A DNA stretch of 64,000 nucleotides from Rhizophagus irregularis (Eukaryota; Glomeromycota; Glomeromycetes; Glomerales; Glomeraceae), in contig NC_089434.1 in the NCBI RefSeq assembly GCF_026210795.1, positions 4,030,001-4,094,000 on the forward strand, in the 5' to 3' direction. The notes below the pieces were generated by a model that made no database searches, was not told the DNA's origin, and worked only from the letters and a program-made list of their open reading frames with translations. Positions 28,598 to 42,044 of this stretch are shown here, piece after piece. Each line of letters opens with the position of its first letter. The first letter of the stretch is position 1. The position numbers and the translations under genes were made by a program.

Positions 28598-30052
28598 ATG
28601 CCTCAACTTCTCGCTGATTGTCTTGATGAAGTTATTGAATATTTAAATGATGATAAATATAGTTTACATTCATGTTTATTAGTTAATCGCCTTTGGTGTC
28701 GAGTTACCGTGGGAATTTTATGGAGAGATTGCAATAATTATAGTATTTCGGATTATAGAACTTTAATTAATTGTCTTCCAGATGAGTCCAAAAAAAATTT
28801 AAAAGAAAATGGAATTATTATTTCTACCTCACATCCAATTTTCAATTATGCAATATTTTGTAAAGTTTTATCAATTAGTAAAGTTCATGAAAAAATTATT
28901 CACCTTCTTGAAAATCAATATAATCTTTTACTTGAAGATCTTATCAATTATACACACGTAACAGTACAAGAAATATGTAAAATGTATATGAATCAGACCT
29001 CTTTAAAAGTTTTAGAATACGTTCAATATTCTGATGTAACTTATGATATTTATCCTAGTCCAAGAGATTTCTTAAAAAATCTTACAGAATTAACTTTTAG
29101 TTCAAATATTTCACCTGAACTTCTTATTAATTTGACTCAAACATGTCACAATTTATTCCTTTTAGATGTAGTAATTATTTATCATGTTCCAAAGGAATTA
29201 GTTGATTTAATTACCATTCAGAAAAATTTAAAATGTTTTGGTATGATGATACATGATGGACCGAAAGATGAAATCAATTCAATTCCATTATTAACGATGG
29301 AACTTCCTAAAACTTTAACCAGATTTGTTGTTGTTGGAGGGAATTATAAAATTTCATTGTCATTTCTAGTAAATTTTACAAATTTACAAGAACTTGAAAT
29401 ATCATTTGATTTTAGTGAATGTATTGAGAGTTTTGAAAAGTTACAAGATGCTATTTTCCCACAATTACAAATTTTAATAATTAAATATTCATGTCCAAGA
29501 ATGGAGTTTTTAATAAAATTTTTAAAAAATAACGGAAAAAATTTAAAAAAAATTCACATAGATGTCGATGATTGTGAAAGTGGAATTAGTGAGGATAGTG
29601 ATGTAGATAGTATTAATTCCTTGAACTTAACTATTGCTAAATATTGTCCAAACATCAGAAAACTTTCTACTGGATTTAGTGATAAAGCATTGGAAACGTT
29701 AAAAATATTATTTAATAATTGTCAATACTTAGAAAGTATTAAAATTTGGTGCGGAGATAGATTTTTGAACGAAAAGGAAGCATTGGAGACGGTTTTGAAA
29801 TATTCAAAAAATATTTATGAAATAATTTTACAATATCAGTTTGACTTAAAATTTGAATTATTTCCAAGTGAATTAGAGTCCTTTTTTATAGATTGGAAAA
29901 AACGTATACCACAAAAACCACTTTCTTTTGTGATCATTGATAGTGCATTTTGTAAAAATAGATTAGATAAAAATGTTGAAAATATGAAAATTATTGAAAC
30001 GTATACCAAATTAGGTGTTGTTAAGAATTTTGAAATTGGTGATTATTCGTGA
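28598..30052 (+). CDS. F-box protein (484 aa)
   Basis: Substrate adaptors of SCF ubiquitin ligases carry an N-terminal F-box that binds Skp1. Here residues 1-45 (PQLLADCLDEVIEYLNDD, HSCLLVNRLWCRV, ILWRD) follow the fungal F-box pattern, including the LVNR-x-WC core. The rest is a run of Leu/Ile/Phe-rich units like degenerate leucine-rich repeats (LTELTFSSNI, LQELEISFDF, PQLQILIIKY), probably the substrate-binding solenoid. It is a single exon starting at a clean ATG. A related gene lies at 57798-59354. The substrate is unknown. Confidence 0.85.
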   Translation: MPQLLADCLDEVIEYLNDDKYSLHSCLLVNRLWCRVTVGILWRDCNNYSISDYRTLINCLPDESKKNLKENGIIISTSHPIFNYAIFCKVLSISKVHEKIIHLLENQYNLLLEDLINYTHVTVQEICKMYMNQTSLKVLEYVQYSDVTYDIYPSPRDFLKNLTELTFSSNISPELLINLTQTCHNLFLLDVVIIYHVPKELVDLITIQKNLKCFGMMIHDGPKDEINSIPLLTMELPKTLTRFVVVGGNYKISLSFLVNFTNLQELEISFDFSECIESFEKLQDAIFPQLQILIIKYSCPRMEFLIKFLKNNGKNLKKIHIDVDDCESGISEDSDVDSINSLNLTIAKYCPNIRKLSTGFSDKALETLKILFNNCQYLESIKIWCGDRFLNEKEALETVLKYSKNIYEIILQYQFDLKFELFPSELESFFIDWKKRIPQKPLSFVIIDSAFCKNRLDKNVENMKIIETYTKLGVVKNFEIGDYS

Positions 30053-31664
30053 ATTATGGATTTATTAATTTATTCTGACTTATACATGTATTTTTTTTTT
30101 GTAAATCTAAGGAACTTTCTTTTTTATTATTACATATTTTAAATCTTATCTATATATATTTTTAGTAATATATAAGAACATTTTTATATATTAAAAAAAC
30201 TTTAAAAAAATATAAAAAAAATGTAAAAAATATAAAATAAAAAAAAAATAAAGGATTTATATTTTATGAAAAATATTTCTTTTGTTTCGTGTGTCTAATG
30301 GATCAAACATAGCTTTTTTGTATTTTATATCTCAATACGTGTAAGTCAGCACTTTTTTAGTATATCCGTGTTTAGATCTGATTAACCACATTAAAAACTC
30401 GTCACACCACTTATGACGCTTACTTCTGTGATATCACTCATCTTTACTTACAAAACCTACCACGAATAACCCTTATTTTCTATATACTATCACTTTATAC
30501 ATGACACATAATCATACCAAGGTTTGAAAAAAGCGTTTTGCATTCTGAAAACTGATTATCTTAAAATTTTCATCCAGTATTTATTTATATTTTTACAGGG
30601 ATTAAACACCAGGGTTAAATATGGGTAAATCTGGGGGAAATTGATCAATTCAAGTTTTATTCCAAATTTTATCCCAGATAAATCTGGAGTTTAGCCCTAG
30701 ACTTTTAATCAGAACGGTAATTCATAGTTAAAAAAGCATTGTTTTCGCATCAATCGTATTTTCATATAATCTACAGATCAATTTCCCGTCTTCATTTTTT
30801 ATTAATGAGATTTTTTATAAAATTAATGTATGACATTAATTAATTTAACAAAAAAATATATATATTTATATTTATATTAGAGTAACTTTCAATTTCTCAT
30901 TTATTTAAAACAATGCTTCCAAAAATCAAATAAAAGCTGGGTATAAAAGTCATAGCAAGGAATCATCAAGAAATTTCCAAAATAGTATTAGATGTATTAA
31001 TGAACGAAACATCAGGTTATTTATAATTCCAACATTGATAAATGCGACAACGAGTACATTAAACGGATATGACACTATTATACAATGAAATATATGATAT
31101 ACATTACATATATAGTATGGTATTATTTGCTACCTATAATCAAAAAAATTAAAAATTTCTTATCTTAATATTTGTCACGTATTCTCTTGCATAATGAATA
31201 AATGTAATGTTAAAGCATTTTCTTAGAATATTTTATAAATATTTCACTTTCAATACTGCTCTTATTATTCTTTCGACCATAGTATATCGGTAATTTTTTG
31301 TTCTAATTAATATAGTAATGAATTTATTGTTCAATTACAAACTGATATTACTCAAAATAAACTTATATGTTACACGTTTACTTTATAATCAATAATGTTA
31401 TTAATTACTATTATGTAAATATATAATCCTAATTATAAACCCAAAAGATAAAGTTAAAAAAATATTTCAAATAATATAATTATGTATTCAATCTATTATT
31501 TCACATTCTAATTATCAGATTTTAAAAGATCTTGATCTAAAATGTAAATAAGTATATCAAATAAATAAATTATAGAAGTTTGTTTAAGATGAAAATTATT
31601 AAATACCTGAATCTAGCACGTCGGTAAAGGCAAATTATTAGTATCTAATAAATTAAAATTAATA
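30053..31664. other. Intergenic, no gene recognised
   Basis: It contains A-rich and T-rich runs (about 30190-30260) and a weak inverted pair of TTTATCCCAGATAAATCTGG type near 30600-30700. No supported ORF. Confidence 0.4.
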
Positions 31665-32362
31665 TCAATTTTTAGCTAATTCTGTTTGATTTTCTTTACT
31701 ATTTATGTACGCACTAAGTTCATTCATCCATTTATAAAATATTTTTGAAAGATCCATTGCATTTGGTTTATCTAAAACAATTTTTAATTAAAACCAGAAT
31801 TAATTGAGGTACTTTAATATTAAAATTTGGCCTCAAACCTTCACAAATATTTAATGCTAAATATTGAGCAGCATTATCATAATACGGAGGAAATCCTGAG
31901 ATTATCCTAAACATAATTATACCAAAACTATAGATGTCAGAAGATTGGGTATAAATTTGACCTCTTAAAATTCCAGGAGCTACATAAGGTAAAATACCAT
32001 ACACATTATCTTCTAATTCTTCATAATTTACTGGTTTACAAGAACTCATACCAGCTATACAAATCACACTATTAAAACATACTATATTTCCAATATGTAA
32101 TTCTCGGTGAATTAATCCTTTTATGAGAATTCTCTTAAGTCCAGATTCTGTATTTTGTAAAACATTAAATTTACGTTTCCACTTCAAATCAAAAAGCATG
32201 TTTGTTATATGATTTTTCCCTTAAATAATTTTGTAAATTTCTTCGAACAGCATATGCCATAACAATAATATAATTTTTTGTACTTGTATCTTGGCATATT
32301 CCATAACATCTCACAGTATGATGGGATGGTTTATCTTCAAATATTTTAATATATGATGTAAT
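31665..32362 (-). pseudogene. TKL-kinase pseudogene (C-terminal exon only)
   Basis: The remnant starts at the same splice-acceptor position (TTAG|ATTACATC) as the third exon of the kinase gene at 33777-35943. It reads RCYGICQDTSTKNYIIVM, then hits a TGA and a frameshift. The open part (31768-32199) has lost all three catalytic signatures: HRD has become HRE (HRELHIGNIV), DFG has become AGM, and APE has become APG. The end matches a kinase C-lobe and charged tail. No N-lobe exons are visible upstream, so it is a partial or decayed copy. Confidence 0.85.
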
Positions 32363-33776
32363 CTAACTGAAATTATTAATTTTCATCATTATTAACCAGG
32401 AAAAGAAAATTTATGACAAAAATGAAATCAGTAGAGGAAATCTATCGAGCTCAATTTATTATTATATAAATCAATTATATAGAACGATTAAACTATTGTA
32501 AATCATATTAGGAAAATTTATTTGTAAGTACAGAATAATTATTCAAGTATGATAGAGTAATATATTTTAAGGAATTTCTTTTTAGAATATCAAAATAGTA
32601 AATCATTATTGGTAAATATGAAATAACGTCATTGATTACATTTGATTATTCTATCAAAACTCTACAAGTATTATTTTCAATGATCAATACATATCAATAA
32701 AATCGGAAATATAATTTATAAATGTTTTTCCATTATAGCAGATGCTTTTATATGCAAAATTCTTGATATAAACGAACTTTGTGTTCATATTGTTACAAAT
32801 AATCGTACGTGTTTAAAACAATTCTTATAAATATTATAATAACAATTTTCTGAGAGAGAAGATGATTAGAGAATTGGCAATTTATTTTGTGTAGAACATA
32901 GAATCAATTATTCCTATTGCTATCATGTACGGTACATTATGACACTAGTATCCAAAATAATCCAATGCAATGTTCTTAATTTTCATATCCACCGAATTTA
33001 GCTGTTATATATACACATATATTATATATACTGTACATATATAATGATACTTTTCCTCTGATAATTGTGAAAGATTAGGATTTATATTACGAAATAAAAA
33101 TCAATTAGGTAATTGCTGAAATTAAAAAGTGAAAAAAAATAACGTGTTTGCTTATTAAAGTTTATATAATTTGATAGAATATCATGTGATTAATCGTAAT
33201 TCGAAAAAAAAAATGAATTTTAGTTAACTTGGTCTAAACTACCTTAGGAATTTAAAAAAAACTATTTTAAAACATAGCCTATTATTTAGGAACTTTAGAT
33301 AATGTACTACGGTTATTTGATTAAAACATCCGACTTAATAGTTGTATATTAATAATTAATTACGAAATTATTGAATATTTGAATCCATTAAACTATAATG
33401 TGTGTAATATTGCATCAAAATTTCCATTGTCAGTTATATTAAAAATCACATTTAGACATTTAGTATAAAATTGCTTTTTTATCCTTTTAAATTTAACTAT
33501 TAAAGTTAAATTAAATTCATCAATTATTTAAACCCTTTAGGACAAATTAAACAAAAACGATTTATTACGCATAAAATGATATAATCAAATGTTAAAATCG
33601 TTATTTATATAATTTATATAGAATATTCTTAAATATAAAATCCAATAAATCTATATGTAAATATAAAAACTAAGATAAAAATTTATAAAGTATAACAAAT
33701 AAATAGAACTTCAATAATTTCAATACATAAACTATCTGACTTCAACTTTCGCATGAAAAAGAAACTTCATTCAATA
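32363..33776. other. Intergenic, no gene recognised
   Basis: Very AT-rich; no open frame with a motif. I looked for the missing first exons of the kinase pseudogene (CxxC, NWTSGN, GGFG) and did not see them. Confidence 0.45.
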
Positions 33777-35943
33777 TTATTGTTCATCATCTTGACAAAT
33801 TTCATTTAGTTCTATAAAAAAATAATAAATTAGATATAGAATATTAATAAAATTACAAATAATAATAACTTACCTAATTCACTTAATTGAACATCTAAGC
33901 ATTCTGAAACTGTATATTATGTATTTATAGTATTTAAATGTTAATAAATTTAAATAAAATAAATTATTATAATAATAAAGGGAATACTTACTTGGATTTG
34001 CTGATGTTGATTGAGCAGTAGAATTAGAGTCTATTAAAAATAAAAATAACATTAATAATGTAAATTGGATTATATAATAAAAAAAAATTAAATTTAATTA
34101 CCTGAACTGAATTGAAAAAATGATAAATCTGAAGAATTTACTGGTTTTGGAAGATTTTTGAAATTTAAAAGTCTACTAGTATAAATTGCTTGTGGATGCG
34201 TTTTGAAGCTTTTGGATTTATCTTCATTTGATCTGTTTTTGAATTTTTCTTTTCTAATTTTATCACATTCTTTTATTTGAAAATATATTTCACTATTTTG
34301 ATTATTGTCACCATCTTCACTATCTTCATTATCTTCATCTTCAACATCTTCAACATCTTCAACATCTTCAACATCTTTAACATCTTCACCATCTTTAGCA
34401 TTTTCACCATCTTTACCATCTTCACCATTTCCACCATCTTCACTATCTTCGCCATCTTCATCATCTTTAACATCTTTAACATCTTCACTATCTCCACCAT
34501 CTTTACCATCTTCACCATTTCCACCATCTTCACTATCTTCGCCATCTTCATCATCTTCACTATCTTCACTATCTTCACTATATTCAATATCTTTAGTACC
34601 TTTAATTTCATTATTCCATTCATTTAGTGTTTGATACAACTCTTTAGTGATTGGTCTATTTTTTATTTCAGCATCCCAACATTTTATTATCAAATCTGCA
34701 AGTAACTTTGGTACATCTTTAGAAATTGTTGGTCTAAATCCCTTACATATTTTAATAGATAAAAATTCATCATGAGGAATATCATTAAAAGGAATTTCTT
34801 CAGAAAGAAATTCGTTCATTATTATTCCAAATGAGTAAATATCTGCTGCTTTTGTATATTGTTGTCCACGTAAAACTTCTGGTGCCATATATGGTAATAC
34901 TCCATAAATTCCTTCTTCCTTAACTGTTTGCTTTATATTTGCTGGTTGACACATTCCTAAATCACTTATAAATGGATTATAATTAAATAATATATTGCCT
35001 GAATGAAAATCTCTGTGAACTTTTTCAGCATTATGAATATCCAAAAGTCCTTTTGCAATTTGTTGTAATTGATCAATTTTTAATTTATAATCGATATAAT
35101 TTTCAGATTTATTTAAATAATTTCTCAAATTTCCATCATTAATATATCGTATAACCATCATATACTCTTTATTATTTGGATCTTGAGTAATTCCAAAACA
35201 TTGAACAACATTATTAAGATAAATCTGAAGATGAGATTTAATCTAATTATTATCAAAAAGGAAAAATTTTATTAATAAATAAATGCAAATAACAAACTTT
35301 ATATATAAGACAAAGTAAGTTTAAATTACCTCATTTAAAAAATCTGAACATATATTAGAAGAATTATTCAAACTTTTCAATGCATATTTTTCATTTTGCT
35401 CTCTATACCATTTTTGATTCTCAATATCCCAATATTCAATATTTCCCTCAGGCCATTCTGCTGAATAAATCTTACCAAAGCCACCTTCTGCAATATAAGT
35501 GATATTTTGAAATTTTTCAAAAGGTATCCATTCAAGATATTTCATATAATATACAGCATTAAGTTGTGATTGCTGTATAAATTCATCAATAACTTTATTT
35601 CCACTAGTCCAATTTTTAAAGTTATCTTTAAATCTTTTAGCATTACAAGATTGACACCATTCTACTCCTGTGCCAGGTTCTTTACATTCTCCACATATTC
35701 CATACGCTTGTTTTCTTTTTTCTAAATCTCCTATATAAATTACTCTTTCATCTACATTTTCTGATTCAATAGTTGAATCAGTAGCAGGAATTGTAACATG
35801 GAGCTTTTAATAGACAAAAAATTATTAATATTTTTAATTACAAAAATATAATAAAATAATTATAATTATTAAAAATATTAAATTGCTATTACCTGATATT
35901 TACTATTATAATACTTCCATAAATTTTTGGGGGTTTCATCCAT
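33777..35943 (-). CDS. TKL-type protein kinase with acidic repeat tail, 6 exons, 591 aa
   Basis: Proposed exons: 35943-35893, 35803-35330, 35242-34102, 34030-33992, 33909-33874, 33811-33777. The lengths sum to 1776 bases, or whole codons. The leader has CGEC..CQSC and NWTSGNKVIDEFIQQSQL. The kinase domain has GGFGKIYSAEW, Lys in YALKSL, HRDFHSGNIL, ISDLGMC (DLG variant), APEVLRGQ and SDIYS-equivalent ADIYSFG, so it is probably active. Between the C-lobe (ends near CWDAEIKNRP) and the tail sits an expanded acidic tract of about 95 residues made of EDS/EDG/KDG/VED triplets, encoded by a 9-bp-type repeat (34305-34590). The tail exons resemble those of the kinase at 24010-26177 in size and phase. 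Confidence 0.88.
34305..34590 (-). repeat. Coding 9-bp minisatellite (acidic tract in kinase)
   Basis: Repeated gaagatggt-type units on the minus strand encode Glu-Asp-Gly/Ser/Val triplets. All frames stay open across it. A 48-residue-scale block (EDGEDSEDGGNGEDGKDG) appears twice, so larger duplication has also occurred. Confidence 0.85.
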
Positions 35944-38162
35944 ATTAATTGAGCTGTGGATCATAATTTTAATTTTAGTTATATAAATAAATAACTACGT
36001 TACTCAAAAATAATTTCAGAATTATTATGGGCAAAAGAAAAAAATTATGATTTGAACGAAGTTCCGCACTTATTTGTATTACTATTTGTACTACTATTGT
36101 AACAAAATTACTATTTTTGTAACAAAGAAAATTCGTAAGCAGCAGCTGATCATCATGAAAAATTCCGAAATGGTTAAAATGAAAAATGCGAAGTAAAATT
36201 ATTTTCGGTAATGTAGATCATATAATTTTTTTCCTGTATTTTCAAAAAAAATAAAATAGCAATAAAAAAATCATAGCCAAATTATATATCAGAAATAAAT
36301 TAGTTTGGAATAAAAATTTTAATTAATATAATGAAAATCAAGGTGGATACAGATTATAGTTCGCATATAAGCTTTTTTTATCTTTACGTAGGAAATAAAT
36401 AAAAATATTGTATGATTGGCTTAAATGAACCTTGTCAAGGACTGTAATAATTACAAAAGGCAAAATTTTGTGTAGTAAATATGGTAAATGAAAGTCATGT
36501 AAGGTATTTCATAATATTATCCGTATAGAGAAGATAATATATGATCAAACATTGAATGATCGAAAATTTTATTGTATATACGTAAAGTATATACGTAAAT
36601 CAATAATGATCTTGAAAAGTTTATTATGCAATTTTAAATTGAGTAAATTTTAAAACAAAAAGAAAATTTATTTATCTTTTATCTTAAATGATATTTATTT
36701 AATTATGTATTAAGAGTATTAAGAGATACATTTTTTGAATTGAGACCATATCTTCCTAATCTTTGATGAGGCGTAAAAAAATTAAGAATGAATAAAGTGT
36801 GAAAATTGAGGTCAAGTAGTAATAACAAATCTATTTCTACGATAAAATATTAATAAATGTTTTTAGAAAGGATAATCTAACGGACAACAGGTTTCATGAA
36901 GATAAATACATCGTATTTTGAATATTGTATTTTATAGAGAATTTTTCAAAATTAAAATTAATGCAAAAGAATGTCAAATACTTCACACAGAAGGAATGAT
37001 TTGAGAACATAAAGAGCAATAATTGGAAAGATCAGGATTCAGAAACATATGAAGTAATGTTCAAAAGTGAGAAATTCAGTTGGTTTGATAGATGTATGTT
37101 TTAAATTTATTTACAAAATTACATTTCTATTAACTCATATCAAGCATAAAACTATAGTTTATGACATAATTGAGTCACTTTATAGATGAATTCATAATAG
37201 TAATGCAAATTCATCGAGATTTTACACAGGAAATATTTTATATTCACAATATCATAATTCCTAGTATATAGTGATTTTGGATTTCGTGACCTGCTGCTAA
37301 AATTATATGAATTATATGCGATTTTTCTTATGAAACACTTGTCCAAGATTTTAATTAATATTGGTGCGTCAGGTAGCTAAATACATGTTTAGTATCAGTT
37401 CTAATTTATTTTTTTTATAGGTCTTAGAAGAATAGGTAAGTAACATTATTCGATAAAAGATCATTACTTTTAATTTGAATGATGAGTTACAATGATTATA
37501 ATTTATGGAGAAAGAAATTATTTAAATTTTTTTATACAAGTTCAACATTTGTCTCGATTTATTTAGATATCTGATTATCATAATTTGTATAGTCTCTTTT
37601 TATATACGTACAAAAAGATCAAATGTATCAAGAGTATTAGAGTAGTATTAGCAGTTTTTAGATTAATATATACATTAGCTTTATATTTAAGCAATTAATA
37701 AGTATAACAATTTGAATCTTTATTTATAAAAATTCTTTACTTTTAATATTTCATACGCTTGTTCACTTTTATCTTATAAATACAATACATACATACATAA
37801 TTATGGATTTAGGAACATTTTTTTGATAGAAAATTTTAGAAAATTAAAAAAAAATTTAAAATACTGTAAATCCAAAATTGATATCCGCATAGGTCAATGG
37901 ATAGTGATTGTTATTATAATTATATTTTATATTTTTATAAATATCTAATAAGAAACATGTATTAGTTGATTTGATCTAATAAGTAGGTTTGATTTAGTTA
38001 ATCTGAATAATTTTGAACAGAAATTTAAAAATTCTAATAAAGAAATTTTCAAAAATTCAATAAGTGACGTTTGATTATGGATCGACAATTTGCATAACTA
38101 GCTAGTATAAATTCAATTAAATTAAATATTTTTTTTTTTTTCCTTAAACATTTTAATTTAAA
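35944..38162. other. Intergenic between divergent kinase and BTB-TLDc genes
   Basis: 2.2 kb, AT-rich. It should contain the promoters of the leftward kinase gene and the rightward BTB-TLDc gene. No other gene is supported; a 64-codon minus frame at 37152-37346 has no motif. Confidence 0.45.
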
Positions 38163-39658
38163 ATGATGTCTTCAAAATTTTTGGCAGAATTATCAAGTGA
38201 TTATGAAAAACTTTTTGAAACAGAATTAGGATATGATGTTATCATTTATGCTGGAGAGGAGTCAAACATTAAAGAAATTTATGCTCACTCAAATATTTTA
38301 TGTATCAGGTCTCAATATTTTCGTTCTGCATTTTCTAATGAATGGGTTGAGAAAAAAGATGGAAAATTTATTTTAAGGAAACCAAATATTTCTCCTCGTC
38401 TATTTAATATCATTCTCAGGTAATGTATAAATATTAACAATGAAAATTTTATTTGTACTTTAATAATTAACACTATATATTTTGTTAATAATAATTTATT
38501 AGATTTATTTATTGTGGAAATATTGAATTGAAAAATTTACAAGGTCCTGAAATATTGCAACTTTTGATAGCAGTGGATGAACTTAATATTCAACAATTGA
38601 TTTCTTATATTCAAGAATATTTAATTGAACATCAAACCGAATTTTTGCATCAAAATCCAACTGGTATTCTTGAAATTATTTATCAATATGAAACATTTAC
38701 GGATTTATGGAATTTTTGTCTTGAAAAAATTTGTGAAGAACCTAAAATTTTATTTAATTCAGATAAATTTATTGAATTAAAGGCTCCATTATTAGAAATG
38801 TTGATTAAACGAGATGATTTAAATATGAAGGAAATTGAGATTTGGGAAGGTTTATTGAAATGGTGCTTTGCTCAACAAAATATGTTAAATGATCCAACCA
38901 AATGGAGTAAAGATGATGCTATAAAAATTGAGAGATCATTACACAGATTTATTCCTTTAATTAGATTCTATGATATTAACCCTGCAGATTTCTTTTATAA
39001 AGTTTATTGTTATAAAGAAATATTGCCTCAAGATTTAATTCATAATCTTTTAGAATTTCATATAGTCCCTAATATAAAACCTAAAACTAATGTAGCACCT
39101 TCAAGAAAGCCAAACTTAAAATTTAAACTTGATTCAACCTTAATTGAATCAAATCATATCCCACTGTTTGCTTCATGGATTGATAGAAAAGATTCTTATA
39201 AAAAAAATGATATTCCTTATGAATTTAAGTTATTATATTGTTCAAGTAGAGATGGATTTGATGCTGCATCATTTCATAGAAATTGTGACAATAAAGGAGC
39301 TACTATTTGGATAGCAAAAATTCAAGGTACAACAAAATTAATTGGAGGTTATAATCCAATTGATTGGAGTGGAGATGGTTGGAGAAGCACTACAGATAGT
39401 TTTTTATTTAATATTACAGATGAAAAAAATGTTTCTACTGCAAAATTAGGTTATGTTAATAATAACAATGCAAATTATGCTATTTATTGCATGAGCGATC
39501 GAGGACCACACATGGGTAATTTCTATTGTAAAGGTAACGACAATTGGACATTTTATCGTTCGGGTATTAATGATGCTAATTTTGCTTATCCTAAAGTAGG
39601 AATTCCAGAAAGTTTTAAGGTGGAAAAATATGAAGTATTTCAAGTAATTAAAAAATAA
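38163..39658 (+). CDS. BTB-BACK-TLDc protein, 2 exons, 470 aa
   Basis: Exons 38163-38419 and 38503-39658 join through an 83-nt GT..AG intron (1413 bases, whole codons). The join completes ILR-FIYCGNIEL, a typical end of the BTB fold. BTB: residues about 20-100 (YDVIIYAGEE, AHSNILCIRSQYFRSAF). BACK-like helices: about 105-235 (LLIAVDELNIQQLISYIQ, WEGLLKWCFAQ). TLDc: about 300-470 (FKLLYCSSRDGFDAASFHRN, GGYNPIDW, DSFLFNI). BTB-BACK proteins often serve as Cul3 adaptors; TLDc domains are linked to oxidative-stress responses and V-ATPase binding in animals and yeast. The role here is inferred. The ATG at 38166 is an equally possible start. Confidence 0.9.
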
Positions 39659-42044
39659 TTACTAAATACATCTCCATTTTTTTTATTAAATCTTTACAAA
39701 ATAAAATTCAATTATTTATATATCAGAAGGGTTATTTGATATGAATTTATGTTAAAAAATTTTTCTACGGTGGTAATTATTAGAAAAGAGCTTAATTTTT
39801 GATTTTTACAATACTACTAGAATTTTTTTTTAAAAAAAAAAATTTCGTTTACATAAGAAAATTAATGTATGTAAAAAAATAAAAAGTATTAACTGTAATT
39901 CATGTGATTCCTCTCAGAATTTTCTTTATTTCGTGATTAAATATTTATCATAAAAGATGAAGAAATTATATTAAAAAAATTATTAGATAAAGTGGTAAAA
40001 TTCATCTATTTTTGAAATATGATCTTACTTGTCACTTTTAAGTCGTATACGGCATTTTTTTGTTTAACCCATTTTTCTTTCATTCTTCAAATCGTTTTGG
40101 TATTGCGTGTTGATAATTACTATTATCGATTTCTTTGTGGTTGGCTGACAGCTGACTAGTTTGGTTTGAAACGGGATTGTCTATTTGAAGTTTTGCTCCA
40201 GATCATCGGGTTTTGCGGCATAAATTATTTCAATCATTGATAATTAATAAACGTTCGTACTGCGTTAAAAAATTAATAAAAAATAAATATGTTCAATATG
40301 TTTCATTTACTATAATTAATTAATCATAATCTTGTAATTTATTTTCGTCTTTTTTTTGATTTTCTTCTTTTCTTTCCTTTCCAAATATCTTATAAATTTT
40401 ACTTTGTCTTTAATAAAATAAAAATTTCGGTTTAATAAGAAATATACCAAAAAAAAAAAAATAATAAAAATTTAAAAAATTTTTGGTTCAAAAAGCTGGA
40501 AAAAAAATAAGAAAATAAACTAAAAAAATATTTCTGTTCAAAAGATCGAAAAAGTAAATAAAATAAAAAAAGAAATTTCTGTTTAAAAACTTTTTTTTTT
40601 TTAAACTGAAAAAAATAAAACATTAAAATATTTAAAATATCATTATAATACACTGAATCAAAATTCGTTGCTCCATAGATCGTTGACAGTCTAGCAGTCC
40701 TATACAACAAAAATGATGATTCCCACAAAAAAAAAACATTCAAATCAACCGCAGTCAGCTAAACCGTGAACCCCTTTAATGCGTATGCTACTCTCTCCCT
40801 AAATATAAAAATCACCTACCATTAGGAGAAATTCAAATTACGAAGATCTCATTGCGATGTGATATGTCTCAGATAATTTTAATTCACAAGTTCTTAGTCA
40901 ATTCTCTATGTAGCAAGAAATAAATTTTTAAATTTGTTATTTTAGCATATTAAAAGAAGTAATTTAACATTTGTCATGAAACTTTTCAAATTGGAAATTT
41001 TATAATGATGCCGATTATCAAAGTTTTTAATGTCAAACTTATTTACAAAAATGTGATTTGATCGAGTAAGAATTATATTAACTTCGATTATCGATTTGAT
41101 ACATTTGAACAATCAATGATTAATCAATTCAATCATGATGCCTCAATTCACTAATCGTTGATACATACTTAAAAAATTTATCATTATAATAAAAAAGAGT
41201 ACACAATTAATCAATAAAAAAAAATGTGACATAATTTATTGCAAAAAAAAGTATTTATTAAAATGTTTATTCGATTTAGGTGGGAAAATCAAATTTGTGT
41301 ACGTCTGTCTGTACAATTGTAGTTATTTGCGACATAATCATAACGAATCTAAACAAAATCATTATGAACTAGTTTAAAGGAAGCACACCGAGAAAGCTAG
41401 TGAGAAATTATTCTGAAAGAGATGAAGAGATGATTACTTCGTCTGTGATCGTACATTTACAATGTGAAGCAACTTTTGGAGTCTACTATTTTTTTTTTAT
41501 AGAATTTTCGAGAAATTAATTAACGTCACGAACAGACAAGCATAACTTATTATGGTTAATTTATTTCTGTCATCGCATGTCTCAATGATTCCCATTTTAT
41601 TTTATTCAGCAGAATCATTTGTTAATTTAGACCGTAGAAACTTATAACGAAAAACTGGTCTGAAGGCACTAATATAAACATTTAAAACGAATTCATGTAT
41701 ATGAAATATTTTCCAATAATATCATGACTAGATATGTATTGCGCGAATAGGATGAATATTTTGCATAGGCAAAAAAAGGAAAGACCTATATGATTGTTCT
41801 AAGTATCATCATATTGTATAACTTTTATGATACTAATATACTATTTCATTTTGCATAATATCAATTTTAATTTTTTAATAATAATAATAATAAATCAGAT
41901 TGGATCGAAATTTCATCTTTAAAAATAATAATAATAATAATAATAATAATAATCACCATGCCAATAATTTATAGGAATGATGAAAACAAAAAAAAAACAA
42001 TAGTTTTGATAATGGAATTAAAAATAAAATATGTACTAAAAATT
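39659..42044. other. Intergenic between convergent BTB-TLDc genes, with ATT microsatellite
   Basis: 2.4 kb, AT-rich, long A/T runs (about 40440-40620). A trinucleotide (AAT)n tract occurs at about 41876-41953, broken in the middle. A 103-codon Phe-rich minus frame at 40432-40743 is an artefact of poly-A. No gene is supported. Confidence 0.5.

Noticed and set aside
34273-34634. Four additional open frames across the kinase acidic tract
   Set aside because: They are shadows of a 9-bp coding repeat that leaves all frames open; only the frame continuous with the kinase domain is supported.
40432-40743. 103-codon Phe-rich minus-strand frame
   Set aside because: It is produced by A-run-rich sequence and has no motif; a false membrane-protein look.
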